Positions 25,116 through 33,901 of a DNA stretch of 64,000 bases are shown in pieces. Made by a program: the position numbers and the translations under genes. The stretch is from an uncultured Stomatobaculum sp. GTDB taxonomy: Bacteria > Bacillota > Clostridia > Lachnospirales > Lachnospiraceae. The DNA lies in contig NZ_CALEYG010000035.1 in NCBI RefSeq assembly GCF_937924975.1, forward strand, positions 10,043 through 74,042, in the 5' to 3' direction. The notes below the pieces were generated by a model that worked only from the letters and a program-made list of their open reading frames with translations, did not search any database and was not told the origin of the DNA. Every line of letters starts with the position of its first letter. Position 1 is the first letter of the stretch.

Positions 25116-26443
25116 CAGTTCGGCTCCTGCCGCTCTTCGGCTTTCTCTTTCTGACGGCCTATCTCCGGTCGGCGAGCGCGAATGTGGTCTACACCGACTA
25201 CATCCGTCTCGTAAACAGCTATCTTGAAAATGTTTACAGCTTGTCGCCCTACCTGCACGGCGATGTCCTGACCCGGATTCCGGTCAACTACTTGGAGCGC
25301 ATTGTGAATGTGCGTTTCTTTCACTACAGCACGATGTTCGACATGGTGCTCGGCGCGGCCTTTCTCTCCCTGAATGCCTACCTTCTGGGGCGCTACTGCG
25401 AGAAAAAGCGACTGCCGCTTGCGGTGACGGCGTTACTCATGCTCCTCATGTTCTCGCTGAACAAGTGGGAGATGCTGACCAACGGTTCGGGCTGGGTGCA
25501 CTTTGCGGCCTTTATGCTCTTTTTCTGCCACTATCTGAGCCTTGACGCGCTGCTGCAAAAGACCGGAGACAGAAAGGCGGCAAGGCGCCTGCTCTGGCTG
25601 CCCTCGCTCACGATACTCTTTTTTGCGGGACCCTACTGCGCGATTTACGCGCTGACCGCCGTGCTCGCGGAACTTGTCATCGTGCTTCGCTTTCGGCGGG
25701 ACTTTCGGCAGAGCGCGGCTCGCGTGCTCGCGGTGCTGTTACCGTTCGGGCTCTATCTCATCAGCCGCAGTCTCTCGGTCGAAGAGAGGCACGGCGCGAC
25801 GACGGACTCGATTTTCACGGTCGTGCGGGCACATCCCCTGCTCCTGCCGCGCTTTTTTGTGCGCTCCTTTGCCTCCGAAATCATCGGGCAGGAGAGCGCG
25901 GGACAGCTGCCGGGCTTTGTGTTCACGGGGCTCGGCCTTCTGGTGCTCACGCTCTATGCCCTTGCGTTTCTGTATGCGGCAAAACTCATAGAGAAGGAGC
26001 GTAGCCTCTTTCCGCTCTGTCTAATCGCCTCGGGCTTTCTGAATCATTTGCTGGTCACGGCTTCCCGCTGGATTTTCCTCCGGGAAAATTACGGCATGAG
26101 TTCCCGCTATGCGCTGCAGTATCAGGTCGGCATGCTGGGGCTCTTGTTGATCCTTTTCCTATCGGCACGGGACAGCGGGGGACGGCACGCGCGCCGTCTC
26201 GCCGCCGTCTCGCTGCTCGTCTTTTGCCTCGGCAATCTTGCCACGACGGCGCATGAAATTCACATGGCGCCCTACCGGAAGGAAAACTTTCTCGCAATGC
26301 GGACGGTCGCAAAAAATTTTGAGGCCGAGAGCGATGAGACCCTCGTCAAGGTTCTTTCCTACCATGATCCTGTCCGGATACGGAAAGCACTGTCTCTGTT
26401 ACAACATAAAAACTTAAATGTGTTTTATGAAAAAAAGGAGTAG
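25100..26443 (+). CDS. Polytopic membrane protein of unknown function
   Basis: The protein has 447 residues, with about ten to eleven hydrophobic segments and a first external loop containing VYTDYIRLVNSYLENVYSL, an acidic region comparable in place to that of its two neighbours. GGAGAAGG precedes the ATG. It overlaps the previous gene by 16 bases and is followed after 9 bases by the LicD gene. It may be a third member of the GT-C-like set, but no family motif is certain. Confidence 0.6.
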   Translation: MGRKITVRLLPLFGFLFLTAYLRSASANVVYTDYIRLVNSYLENVYSLSPYLHGDVLTRIPVNYLERIVNVRFFHYSTMFDMVLGAAFLSLNAYLLGRYCEKKRLPLAVTALLMLLMFSLNKWEMLTNGSGWVHFAAFMLFFCHYLSLDALLQKTGDRKAARRLLWLPSLTILFFAGPYCAIYALTAVLAELVIVLRFRRDFRQSAARVLAVLLPFGLYLISRSLSVEERHGATTDSIFTVVRAHPLLLPRFFVRSFASEIIGQESAGQLPGFVFTGLGLLVLTLYALAFLYAAKLIEKERSLFPLCLIASGFLNHLLVTASRWIFLRENYGMSSRYALQYQVGMLGLLLILFLSARDSGGRHARRLAAVSLLVFCLGNLATTAHEIHMAPYRKENFLAMRTVAKNFEAESDETLVKVLSYHDPVRIRKALSLLQHKNLNVFYEKKE

Positions 26444-26452
26444 AATCGCCTC

Positions 26453-27292
26453 ATGAATAATGCCTATGGCCTGCAGGTAGTGCAGGAAGCGAACTTGAAA
26501 ATTTTAAAAGAGATACACCGAATCTGTGAGAAGTACAGGATTTCCTATGCGCTGGACTCCGGTACCCTGCTCGGTGCGATTCGCCACGGCGGTTTTATTC
26601 CCTGGGACGATGATGCCGATATTGTGATGACGCGGAACCAGTGGGAGGCGTTCCGGAAGGTCGCACCGCGGGAACTCCGTGAGGGTATGCATCTTTTGCT
26701 GCCGGAGAGTTTCCGGGGCGGAAGACGTTTCTACGACTTCACGCCGCGCATCATCTACGAGTACTCGAGACGGCGGAACCCGGATGCGGAGACCGCCTAC
26801 TATGAGGAGAAGCTAAACCATCTCTGGGTGGACATCTTTATTCTGGACCGTCTGCCGGACGGACAGGCGGGTGCACATACGCTGCTCGAACAGAAGGCGC
26901 TCTACGCGCTCGCGATGGGACACCGGAGAGCGCTCGATTACGGGAAGTACAGCCTCGGGCAGAAGAGCGCGGTGTTTCTCGGCAGCAGCGCCGGAAAGCT
27001 GGTGCCGATGAAAAAGCTCTTTGCCCTCCAGGACAAAGTTGCGCGGCGGGCCAACAAAAAGCAGACAGCGGAGTGGTACTACTCGAATTACGATCCCGGC
27101 TATATCGACATCCGCCTGTCGGATGCCGTCGCGCAGGGGCGGATTCAGATTCGCTTTGAGGACTGCGAGCTCTGCATTCCGAAGCACTACGACGAGGTAC
27201 TCACGAAAATCTACGGGGACTATATGCAGTTGCCGCCGAAGGAAGAGCGGCGGCCGTCCCACGAGAGCACGGGGATTCAAATTTATGGCTGA
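26453..27292 (+). CDS. licD: LicD-family phosphocholine transferase
   Basis: The protein has 279 residues, typical of LicD. The family transfers phosphocholine (or a related phospho-group) from a CDP donor to a sugar of a surface glycan. DSGTLLGAIRHGG (from residue 35) and PWDDDADIVM (50-59) are the nucleotidyltransferase-fold motifs with metal-binding aspartates. There is no signal peptide, so it acts in the cytoplasm on the lipid-linked glycan. A LicC-LicA fusion that would make the CDP-choline donor is encoded at 58196-60001. The stop lies 8 bases inside the next gene. Confidence 0.92.
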   Translation: MNNAYGLQVVQEANLKILKEIHRICEKYRISYALDSGTLLGAIRHGGFIPWDDDADIVMTRNQWEAFRKVAPRELREGMHLLLPESFRGGRRFYDFTPRIIYEYSRRRNPDAETAYYEEKLNHLWVDIFILDRLPDGQAGAHTLLEQKALYALAMGHRRALDYGKYSLGQKSAVFLGSSAGKLVPMKKLFALQDKVARRANKKQTAEWYYSNYDPGYIDIRLSDAVAQGRIQIRFEDCELCIPKHYDEVLTKIYGDYMQLPPKEERRPSHESTGIQIYG

Positions 27293-28289
27293 GAGAACCG
27301 ATATTCTGACCGTCGTGGTCTCGGTATTTAACGAGGAGGAGGCTCTGCCGCTTTGCCGGGAGCGCCTCACGGAAGTGCTGGAGAGGAGCGGCAGACCCTA
27401 TGCCCTCCTCTTTGTCAATGACGGGAGCAGTGACGGGAGTGCGGAGCTTCTGGATCGCTTCGCGGCGGAGGATGCCCGCATCCGCGTCCTGCATTTCTCG
27501 CGAAATTTCGGGCACGAGGCCGCGATGATCGCGGGCATCGACTACGCGGAGGGCAATGTGATCTGTATGGACGCAGACCTCCAGCATCCGCCGCAGTGCA
27601 TCCCGGAGATTGTGCGGGCGTTTGACGAGGGCTTCGATGTGATCAGCATGGTGCGGACCGCAAACCGCTCGGCGGGGCTCGTCAAAAATATCACCTCCGC
27701 CGGGTTTTACGGCGTCATGAATGCGCTGAGCGGCATCAGGCTCGAGAAAAACGCATCGGACTTTTTCGGCATCTCGGCGCGCGCGGCGGAAGTGCTGCGG
27801 CACGATTACCGGGAGCGGGTGCGCTTTCTCCGCGGCTATGTGCAGAGTCTCGGCTTCCGGAGCACGACCCTCTCCTATGAGGCGGCGGCGCGCGCGGCGG
27901 GGCATTCGAAATATTCGATTCGAAAGCTGTTCCGCTTCTCGATGAATACGATTATGAGCTTTTCCGACCTGCCGCTCCGGCTCGGCATCTATGCGGGCAT
28001 CGCCTCGGGGGCCCTCGGCGTGATTCTGCTGCTTTATTCGATTTTCACGAAGCTCCGCTTCGGCGCGCCGGACGGCTACACGACCATCATCGTGGTCATC
28101 TGCTTCATGTTCAGCATGTTGTTTCTGATTCTCGGCATTATGGGACAGTACATCGGCGTTCTGTTTCAAGAGGTCAAGGGGCGCCCGATTTATATTGTCG
28201 CGGCAGAGCGCGGCGTGCGGGCGGCAGAGCACGGCGTTTCGGCAGACAAAAAAACAGAGCTTAGTCCGGAAGAGGGGAATTCCCAGTAA
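27285..28289 (+). CDS. GtrB/DPM1-like glycosyltransferase with C-terminal membrane pair
   Basis: The protein has 334 residues from the ATG at 27285. VVVSVFNEEEAL, VNDGSSDGS and MDADLQHPP mark a polyprenyl-phosphate glycosyltransferase. Two membrane helices at about residues 235-295 are as in GtrB and YkcC. It would load a sugar onto undecaprenyl phosphate at the inner face, for use by GT-C enzymes outside; the three polytopic proteins upstream are candidates. It overlaps licD by 8 bases and ends the cluster, with a perfect hairpin across its stop codon. Confidence 0.9.
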   Translation: MAERTDILTVVVSVFNEEEALPLCRERLTEVLERSGRPYALLFVNDGSSDGSAELLDRFAAEDARIRVLHFSRNFGHEAAMIAGIDYAEGNVICMDADLQHPPQCIPEIVRAFDEGFDVISMVRTANRSAGLVKNITSAGFYGVMNALSGIRLEKNASDFFGISARAAEVLRHDYRERVRFLRGYVQSLGFRSTTLSYEAAARAAGHSKYSIRKLFRFSMNTIMSFSDLPLRLGIYAGIASGALGVILLLYSIFTKLRFGAPDGYTTIIVVICFMFSMLFLILGIMGQYIGVLFQEVKGRPIYIVAAERGVRAAEHGVSADKKTELSPEEGNSQ

Positions 28290-28318
28290 AATACTGGGAA
28301 TTCCCCTTGCAAGTTTTT
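28274..28318 (+). terminator. Perfect 15-bp hairpin across the stop codon, terminator
   Basis: GGGGAATTCCCAGTA (28274-28288), loop AAA, and its exact complement (28292-28306), followed by TTGCAAGTTTTT. The stop codon TAA (28287-28289) lies in the stem. The T-run begins 6 bases after the stem, so release may be less sharp than usual. The -35 element of the superoxide dismutase promoter starts at the base after the stem. Confidence 0.75.
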
Positions 28319-28334
28319 CGGAATATGCTATAGT
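28307..28334 (+). promoter_or_regulatory. Promoter of superoxide dismutase
   Basis: TTGCAA (28307-28312), 16 bases and TATAGT (28329-28334) with TGC before it (extended -10). The ribosome-binding site GAAAGGAG lies before the ATG at 28390. Confidence 0.7.
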
Positions 28335-28389
28335 GGTAATAACAAGAATGATTCCTGTATTATAGGAACCCAACGAAAGGAGTCCCACT

Positions 28390-29007
28390 ATGTTTGAGCA
28401 GGTAAAGCTGGATTACGCATTCGCGGCCCTGGAGCCGTATATCGACGCCCTGACCATGGAGACCCACTACTCCAAGCATCACGCGACCTACACCAAGAAC
28501 TTCAATGCGGCGGTCGAGGCTGCCGGCATTGCGGGCAAGTCCGCAGAGCAGATTCTCTCTTCCCTCGACGAGGTGAAGGACGAGGCGAGCCGCAAGGCAC
28601 TCCGGAATAACGGCGGCGGCTACTATAACCACAACCTCTACTTTGAGATTATGAGCCCGGAGAAGCACAGCGCGCCGGAAGGTAAGCTTGCGGCAGCCAT
28701 CGAGAAGCAGTTTGGCTCCGTCGAGGCACTGAAGGAAAAACTGACGGCACTGGCGGTCGGTCAGTTCGGCTCCGGCTGGGCATGGCTCTCGGCAAACAAG
28801 GACGGAGAACTTCAGGTTTCGGCGAGTGCAAACCAGGATAACCCCCTCATGGAGGGCAAGGGCTTTGTCCCGATTCTCGGCATCGATGTCTGGGAGCACG
28901 CCTACTACTTAAAGTATAAGAATCTGCGCCCGGACTATGTAAAGGCATTCTTCGAGGTACTCGACTGGAAGAAGGTCGGTGAGAAGTACGAGGCGGTACT
29001 GGCGTAA
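28390..29007 (+). CDS. sodA: Superoxide dismutase, Mn/Fe family
   Basis: The protein has 205 residues, the usual length. It converts superoxide to oxygen and peroxide in the cytoplasm. The four metal ligands are visible in HYSKHHATY (near 27), NHNLYF (near 81) and DVWEHAYYLKY (Asp and His near 167-171). The SANQDNP segment near 150 and GGG before NHN fit the manganese type better than the iron type. Promoter and terminator flank it, so it is a single-gene unit. Its presence suits an anaerobe that meets oxygen, such as an oral species. Confidence 0.95.
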   Translation: MFEQVKLDYAFAALEPYIDALTMETHYSKHHATYTKNFNAAVEAAGIAGKSAEQILSSLDEVKDEASRKALRNNGGGYYNHNLYFEIMSPEKHSAPEGKLAAAIEKQFGSVEALKEKLTALAVGQFGSGWAWLSANKDGELQVSASANQDNPLMEGKGFVPILGIDVWEHAYYLKYKNLRPDYVKAFFEVLDWKKVGEKYEAVLA

Positions 29008-29045
29008 GAGAGCGGCAATCAAAACCGGCATAAAAACATGAAATC

Positions 29046-29083
29046 AAAAAAGGGCGTCGCAGAAGGCTGCGGCGCTCTTTTTG
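29046..29083. terminator. Bidirectional terminator between sodA and the BCCT gene
   Basis: AAAAAGGGCGTCGCAG, loop AAGG, CTGCGGCGCTCTTTTT. Stem with two G-U pairs and T-runs on both strands, between convergent genes. Confidence 0.85.
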
Positions 29084-29121
29084 TGGGCTTTGCGATTTGC
29101 ACGGTATACATTGGATGCGGC

Positions 29122-30657
29122 TCAGCGCTCCTTCGCGTTTTGCGCCGCTTCCTGCTCCTTCAGGTAATCTGAGGCATCCCGGAAGAAGGAGGCGAGAATC
29201 AAAATCATAATAAAGCCGATCGGGAAGGCCGCGATAATCGAGACGGTCTGCAGATTCGCCATGGAGCTCTCCGAGAAGAGGAGGGCAATCGGCAGCAGAA
29301 TTAAAAGGATGGACCAGAAGAGCTTGAGTCTCCGGTCGGGCTCCTCGTCGCTCGACATCTCGCGGTAGGAGTAGGCGCTCGCGACCACGGCAATCGAGTC
29401 AAAGGAGGTCGCATAAAAGGCAATCATCCCGAGCACGAGGAGGATCAGCACGAAGCGGTAGCCCGGCAGGGTGCGGAGTATCGTGAGTATGGTCTCATAG
29501 AGATTGCCGCTCTCTGCATACATGCCGAGCAGGTCGATTTTTCCGAACATCTGCAGGCCGAGGCCGTAGTTGCCGAGTACAATGAAGGAGACCCAGGTGC
29601 CGAGGAGACCCGCCGCATAGCCCCCGAGTATCACCTCGCGTATGGTGCGGCCGCGGCTGATGCTGCCGATGAAGAACGGCGTCGCGACACACCAGACCAT
29701 CCAGTAAGCCCAGTAGAAGATGGTTGTGTTCTGCGCAAAACCGGTCTTTCGAAGCGGATCCGTGTAGGTGCAGAGCGAGATAAAGTTCTGCGCGACATTG
29801 CCAATCGAGGAGAGACCGGTCTCCAGAATGTAACGCGGCATGCCGCCGAGGAAGAGCACATAAAGAAGAAGCGCAAAGAAAAGCCAGGTGCAGGAGGCTG
29901 CCATGATCGAGATGCCGTGGATGCCGAAGTAGGCGCAGACGGTGTAGACTAGGCAGATGAAGAGCAGGATTACAATGGTCAGCGCAGTGCTGTCCTTGAC
30001 CGAGAAAATCGCGGAGATTGCGCCGGAGAGCAGGGGCGCGGAGACCGCAAAGGTAGTCGCGGTGCCGGCAATCAGCGCGAAGACCGCAATCAGGTCAATG
30101 AGTCGCCCCGGAATCCCGTCGGTGTGCTGCTTCAAGAGCGCGCGGCAGGCTTCCGAGTACTTCTGCTTGTTGCGCTTCCGCACATGAATCATGAAGGCAA
30201 AGGCGACCGAGAGCGCGAGGTAAAAACCCCACGGGACGGGTCCCCAGTGGAATAAGGAGAAGCTGCCGGCCCAGTCCTGTGTGTCGCCGAGCGACTGCAC
30301 ATGCGCATCGGTCGCGTAGGTCATCCACTCACAGAGCGAGTAGAAGAGAATATCCGCCGCGAGGCCCGCCGTGAACATCATGCTTCCCCATTGGAAGAAA
30401 GAGTACTGCGGGCGATCACCGCCGAGGCGGATAGAGCCGAAGCGAGAAAAGGCGAGGTAGAGCGTCAGCAGAAAAATGCCGAGCCCGAGGAGCAGGTAGT
30501 ACCAGCCGAACTCCTCGCCGAGAAAGCTTCGGATGGCATTCAAGGCAGCGCCGGAAGCCTCCGGTGCGGTGAAAAAGGTCAGGCAGAGTGCCAGAATCAG
30601 CAGAAAGGGCAGCAGTGTGATCATCCAGTCGATGCGCTGTGAGAGCTTCTTGTTCAT
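29122..30657 (-). CDS. BCCT-family transporter (choline/betaine/carnitine type)
   Basis: The protein has 511 residues and twelve hydrophobic segments. YWAYWMVWCVATPFFIGSISRG (near residue 320) followed by RTIREVILGG is the BCCT signature, with the Trp/Tyr cage that holds trimethylammonium groups. Members carry choline, glycine betaine or carnitine with Na+ or by exchange. Here it is the natural candidate to bring in choline for the LicC-LicA/LicD route, but betaine uptake against osmotic stress cannot be excluded. GGAGG lies 14 bases before the ATG at 30657, longer than usual. Confidence 0.92.
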   Translation of the reverse strand: MNKKLSQRIDWMITLLPFLLILALCLTFFTAPEASGAALNAIRSFLGEEFGWYYLLLGLGIFLLTLYLAFSRFGSIRLGGDRPQYSFFQWGSMMFTAGLAADILFYSLCEWMTYATDAHVQSLGDTQDWAGSFSLFHWGPVPWGFYLALSVAFAFMIHVRKRNKQKYSEACRALLKQHTDGIPGRLIDLIAVFALIAGTATTFAVSAPLLSGAISAIFSVKDSTALTIVILLFICLVYTVCAYFGIHGISIMAASCTWLFFALLLYVLFLGGMPRYILETGLSSIGNVAQNFISLCTYTDPLRKTGFAQNTTIFYWAYWMVWCVATPFFIGSISRGRTIREVILGGYAAGLLGTWVSFIVLGNYGLGLQMFGKIDLLGMYAESGNLYETILTILRTLPGYRFVLILLVLGMIAFYATSFDSIAVVASAYSYREMSSDEEPDRRLKLFWSILLILLPIALLFSESSMANLQTVSIIAAFPIGFIMILILASFFRDASDYLKEQEAAQNAKER

Positions 30658-30686
30658 TTTTGTCTTTAACACCTCCAATATTGAAC

Positions 30687-30715
30687 AATTTACCACCCGA
30701 CGCCCGATTTGGCAA
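30687..30715 (-). promoter_or_regulatory. Promoter of the BCCT gene
   Basis: On the minus strand, TTGCCA (30715-30710), 17 bases and TAAATT (30692-30687). Confidence 0.55.
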
Positions 30716-30756
30716 GAGAGAAACTTTAAGCTTTTCTGACAAAGTAGGGAAAATGC

Positions 30757-30785
30757 TGTTAAAATAGGATGGCATTTACTATAAT
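30757..30785 (+). promoter_or_regulatory. Promoter of lipoprotein gene 30817
   Basis: A perfect -10 TATAAT (30780-30785) with a weak -35 TGTTAA (30757-30762) 17 bases before. It is divergent from the BCCT promoter. Confidence 0.55.
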
Positions 30786-30816
30786 GCGGAATTGAGTAAG
30801 CAGAGGTGAACGGACG

Positions 30817-31470
30817 ATGAAAAAAACAAAATGGGTTTGGGCTTATACAACAGGATTGGCGCTTCTCGGCGCCGTAGCGCTTCTCGGCGGTTGCGGACCG
30901 AAGCGCGGTCAGCTCGCGGCTTCAGCGGCGGCTTCGGCAGCTGCGGAACAGGGCAAGGGACAGGATGCTGTGATGCACGACGACATCAAATTGAATTTTG
31001 ACGAGGCACAGAGCTCCTGCGAGGATCTCCTCAAGGACAACGCGAGCGACTATCCGCTCTCGAAGTACATCGACACCGTCGTGGATGAGAACACCAAGAC
31101 TGTCATGCTGATCTGGCCGCTCGACAATTCGGCGACCGAGGAGGACGGCGTGCGCTACGCAAACGAGCTGATTCGCGCGTTCAACGATGCCTGCGCGGAG
31201 CAGGATTTCTCGATTGCGGCGAGCTCGGAGGAGAGCTACGGCGGTCTCTATCAGAAGTACGCCGTCAACATTCAGGTATTCCGCGAGACGGACATTTTAA
31301 AGCCGGACAAGTACCTGGTCAGCATGACCATTCCGGCGGGCAGCAATCAGGCCGTGGTGCCGTTCTCACAGTATGACGGTGTCAACGAAGTCATTCTGAC
31401 GGACGGAACCGTCAAGGTGCCGGGCGGCAAGTACACAGGCGACCGGACGGGTCTGTACAGCGGAGAGTAA
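30817..31470 (+). CDS. Lipoprotein of unknown function
   Basis: The protein has 217 residues. The N-terminus is basic, then hydrophobic, with lipobox LLGGC (Cys near residue 27), so it should be anchored on the outer face of the membrane. A short Ala/Ser linker (33-46) leads to a soluble alpha/beta domain of about 160 residues with no motif that I recognise. It is followed after 19 bases by a secreted MBL-fold protein, probably in one transcript. Confidence 0.75.
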   Translation: MKKTKWVWAYTTGLALLGAVALLGGCGPKRGQLAASAAASAAAEQGKGQDAVMHDDIKLNFDEAQSSCEDLLKDNASDYPLSKYIDTVVDENTKTVMLIWPLDNSATEEDGVRYANELIRAFNDACAEQDFSIAASSEESYGGLYQKYAVNIQVFRETDILKPDKYLVSMTIPAGSNQAVVPFSQYDGVNEVILTDGTVKVPGGKYTGDRTGLYSGE

Positions 31471-31489
31471 ATCTAGGAGGCAGGACAGC

Positions 31490-32593
31490 ATGAGAAAATT
31501 AATTCGCCGCACAGCGGCTTTGACTTTAGCACTGGTAACCCTCGCGGCGGGCAGCGTGCGCGCCGATGTGGTACAGCGCGGCGCTTCGGCGGCGACCACA
31601 GCCGCCGCGACGGAGAGCGACACTTCCGGCGGCGCGGTGGTCGATCAGAATGCGGTCGGCACTGCGGAGACAACGGCGAGCCAGAGCAGCACGGCGGCGG
31701 TGCAGGCGACCACGGCGGCGACATCCCACGGTTCGGGTGTGAACAACGGCACGGCCAAGGTGGTCACAAGCACGCTCTTCGGCGGCGATGAGCTCATGCT
31801 GGTTGCGCCGCGCTCGGCAAGCCAGATGATGAGCTTTGTTGTCACGACGAAGGCCGGCAAAGTCCTGGTCTTTGACGGCGGCACCGAGCACGATACCGAA
31901 CACCTGAAGGAAGTGCTCCGCGCGAAGGGCAGCCATGTGACGGCGTGGTTCATCACCCACCCGCACTCGGACCATGTGGGCGCACTGACCAAGATTCTGC
32001 AGGATCCGAATTCCGGCATCAAAATCGATGCGGTCTATTACAACTTCCAGCCGCAGGAGTGGTACAACACGAATGAGGCGTACCGCGCGGACATGGTCGC
32101 GCAGTGCCGCAGCGCAATCGAGACGCTGCCGGAGAGTGCGCGTCACACCGTGCACAAGGGCGACAACATTCCGATCGATGACATCACGGTCAATGTGATG
32201 AATGACCCCTACCTCTCGAGCGTGAACTCCATCAACAACTCTTCGGTCGCCTATCGCCTCGATGTGAGCGGCCGGAAGATTCTGTTCCTCGGTGACATGG
32301 GCGTTCAGGCGGGCAATCAGCTCGTCGCGGACTATGCGAACAACCCCGGCGCGCTGCGCGCGGACATCGTACAGATGGCGCACCACGGCCAGCAGGGCGT
32401 GGGTCGCAATGTCTATGAGATGGTGAAACCGGAGATTTGTCTCTGGCCGACACCGCTCTGGCTCTGGGAGAACAACAACGGCGGCGGCTTAAACAGCGGC
32501 AACTGGCGCACGCTGGAAGTGAGAGGCTGGATGCGTCAGCTCGGCGTGAAGACCCATGTGGTCGCGAAGGACGGCGACCAGGTGCTCCGCTGA
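31490..32593 (+). CDS. Exported metallo-beta-lactamase-fold hydrolase (ComEC-like domain)
   Basis: The protein has 367 residues. A signal peptide (about 1-25) is followed by an Ala/Thr/Ser-rich linker (about 28-80), then an MBL domain. The metal motif THPHSDHVG (156-164) is clear, with FDGGTEHD before it, FLGDMG near 265 and HHGQQG near 300, as in the MBL domain of ComEC and its stand-alone relatives. It probably acts outside the membrane as a metal-dependent phosphodiesterase or nuclease; the substrate is unknown. The TGA overlaps the maf ATG by one base. Confidence 0.85.
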   Translation: MRKLIRRTAALTLALVTLAAGSVRADVVQRGASAATTAAATESDTSGGAVVDQNAVGTAETTASQSSTAAVQATTAATSHGSGVNNGTAKVVTSTLFGGDELMLVAPRSASQMMSFVVTTKAGKVLVFDGGTEHDTEHLKEVLRAKGSHVTAWFITHPHSDHVGALTKILQDPNSGIKIDAVYYNFQPQEWYNTNEAYRADMVAQCRSAIETLPESARHTVHKGDNIPIDDITVNVMNDPYLSSVNSINNSSVAYRLDVSGRKILFLGDMGVQAGNQLVADYANNPGALRADIVQMAHHGQQGVGRNVYEMVKPEICLWPTPLWLWENNNGGGLNSGNWRTLEVRGWMRQLGVKTHVVAKDGDQVLR

Positions 32594-33189
32594 TGCGCCT
32601 CGGGGAGAGACGCATTGTGCTTGCCTCCGCTTCGCCGCGCCGCCTGGATTTGCTCAGGCAGCTCGGACTTTGCCCGGGCGTGCAGCCGAGTGAGGTTGAT
32701 GAGCATTCTTCGGAGCGGGATCCCGCGCGCTTTGTGCAGGAACTCGCGCGCCGGAAGGCGGGCTGTGTCGCCGCGACGGAGGCGGCCGGAACCCTGGTCA
32801 TCGGCGCGGACACCGTTGTGGTGCGGGACGGCATCATCCTCGGAAAGCCGAAGGACAGCGCGGCGGCAACGGAGATGCTTCGCAGTCTGCAGGGCAGAGC
32901 GCATGAGGTCTATACCGGTGTCGCACTGCTCCTCGCCGGAGAAACCAAGGAGCGGGTCTTTGCGGCGGAGACGCGGGTTTTTGTCGCGCCGATGACAGAA
33001 GACGAAATTCAGACCTATGTCGACAGCGGCGAACCCATGGATAAGGCAGGGGCTTACGGCATTCAGGGGCGCTTTGCCTGCTATATCGAGAAAATCGAGG
33101 GCGAGTACAGCAATGTGGTCGGACTCCCGCTCGGGGCGCTCCGCAAAGCGTGGAAAGCGCTGGAAGAGCAAAACGAAGCGGAAAAGTGA
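32593..33189 (+). CDS. maf: Maf-family nucleoside triphosphate pyrophosphatase
   Basis: The protein has 198 residues from the ATG at 32593 (TGATG overlap). ASASPRR at the N-terminus, GADTVV near residue 74, GKPKD near 87 and YVDSGEPMDKAGAYGIQG near 140 are the Maf motifs. Maf proteins hydrolyse dTTP, UTP or modified nucleotides and limit their misuse. It is cytosolic. Its coupling to a secreted hydrolase gene seems to be one of arrangement only. Confidence 0.93.
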   Translation: MRLGERRIVLASASPRRLDLLRQLGLCPGVQPSEVDEHSSERDPARFVQELARRKAGCVAATEAAGTLVIGADTVVVRDGIILGKPKDSAAATEMLRSLQGRAHEVYTGVALLLAGETKERVFAAETRVFVAPMTEDEIQTYVDSGEPMDKAGAYGIQGRFACYIEKIEGEYSNVVGLPLGALRKAWKALEEQNEAEK

Positions 33190-33192
33190 AGC

Positions 33193-33238
33193 AAAAAAGA
33201 GAACAGTGTTGCCTTGCGGCGCTGTTCTCTTTTTTTTT
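33193..33238 (+). terminator. Terminator after maf
   Basis: A-run, GAGAACAG (33199-33206), loop, CTGTTCTC (33222-33229) and a run of nine T. Confidence 0.9.
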
Positions 33239-33292
33239 GCGCCGAAACGGCCCCGTGAAAGGCAGCTGTGATCCGCGACTCTTTCCCCCGCA

Positions 33293-33321
33293 TAGACAAG
33301 CGCGGGAGTTCCCGCTATAAT
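33293..33321 (+). promoter_or_regulatory. Promoter of the cyclophilin gene
   Basis: TAGACA (33293-33298), 17 bases and TATAAT (33316-33321). Confidence 0.7.
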
Positions 33322-33367
33322 AGGCTTATGTTTTTATGAAGATACAATCACAAGGAGGAAGCTGACA

Positions 33368-33901
33368 ATGAAACACCCAGTCGTAACAATTACCATGGAG
33401 GACGGCGGCGTCATGAAACTGGAGCTTTATCCGGAGGTCGCACCGGGTACGGTCAACAATTTCCTGAGCCTCGCAAAGAAGGGGTTTTATGACGGCCTCA
33501 TTTTTCACCGTGTCATTGAGGGCTTCATGATTCAGGGCGGTTGCCCGATCGGCAACGGCGAGGGCGGCCCCGGCTATGTGATCAAGGGAGAGTTCAAGCA
33601 GAACGGCGTGCAGAACGACTTAAAGCACGAGAGAGGTGTGATTTCGATGGCGCGCACCTCGATTCCGGATTCCGCGGGCAGCCAGTTCTTCATCATGCAC
33701 AAGGCGGCACCGCACCTGGACGGCGGCTATGCGGCGTTCGGCAAGCTGATTGAGGGTGAGGATGTCCTGGACCGCATTGCGACGACAAAGACGAATGCGG
33801 CGGATAAGCCGCTGAGAGACCAGAAGATTAAGACCGTCACGGTCGAGACCTTCGGCGAGACCTATCCGGAGCCGGAGAAGCTGCCGGAAATCGAGTATTG
33901 A
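33368..33901 (+). CDS. Peptidyl-prolyl cis-trans isomerase, cyclophilin type
   Basis: The protein has 177 residues. IFHRVIEGFMIQGG near residue 44, the GPGYVIKGEF loop and DSAGSQFFI near 100 are the cyclophilin core. There is no signal peptide, so it is the cytoplasmic form that speeds proline isomerisation during folding. AAGGAGGAAG precedes the ATG. The final codons overlap a TTG that may start the next gene. Confidence 0.93.
   Translation: MKHPVVTITMEDGGVMKLELYPEVAPGTVNNFLSLAKKGFYDGLIFHRVIEGFMIQGGCPIGNGEGGPGYVIKGEFKQNGVQNDLKHERGVISMARTSIPDSAGSQFFIMHKAAPHLDGGYAAFGKLIEGEDVLDRIATTKTNAADKPLRDQKIKTVTVETFGETYPEPEKLPEIEY

Noticed and set aside
28274..28306. The palindrome as a phage attachment or recombination site
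   Set aside because: No integrase, no second copy and no flanking repeat; the terminator reading is sufficient.
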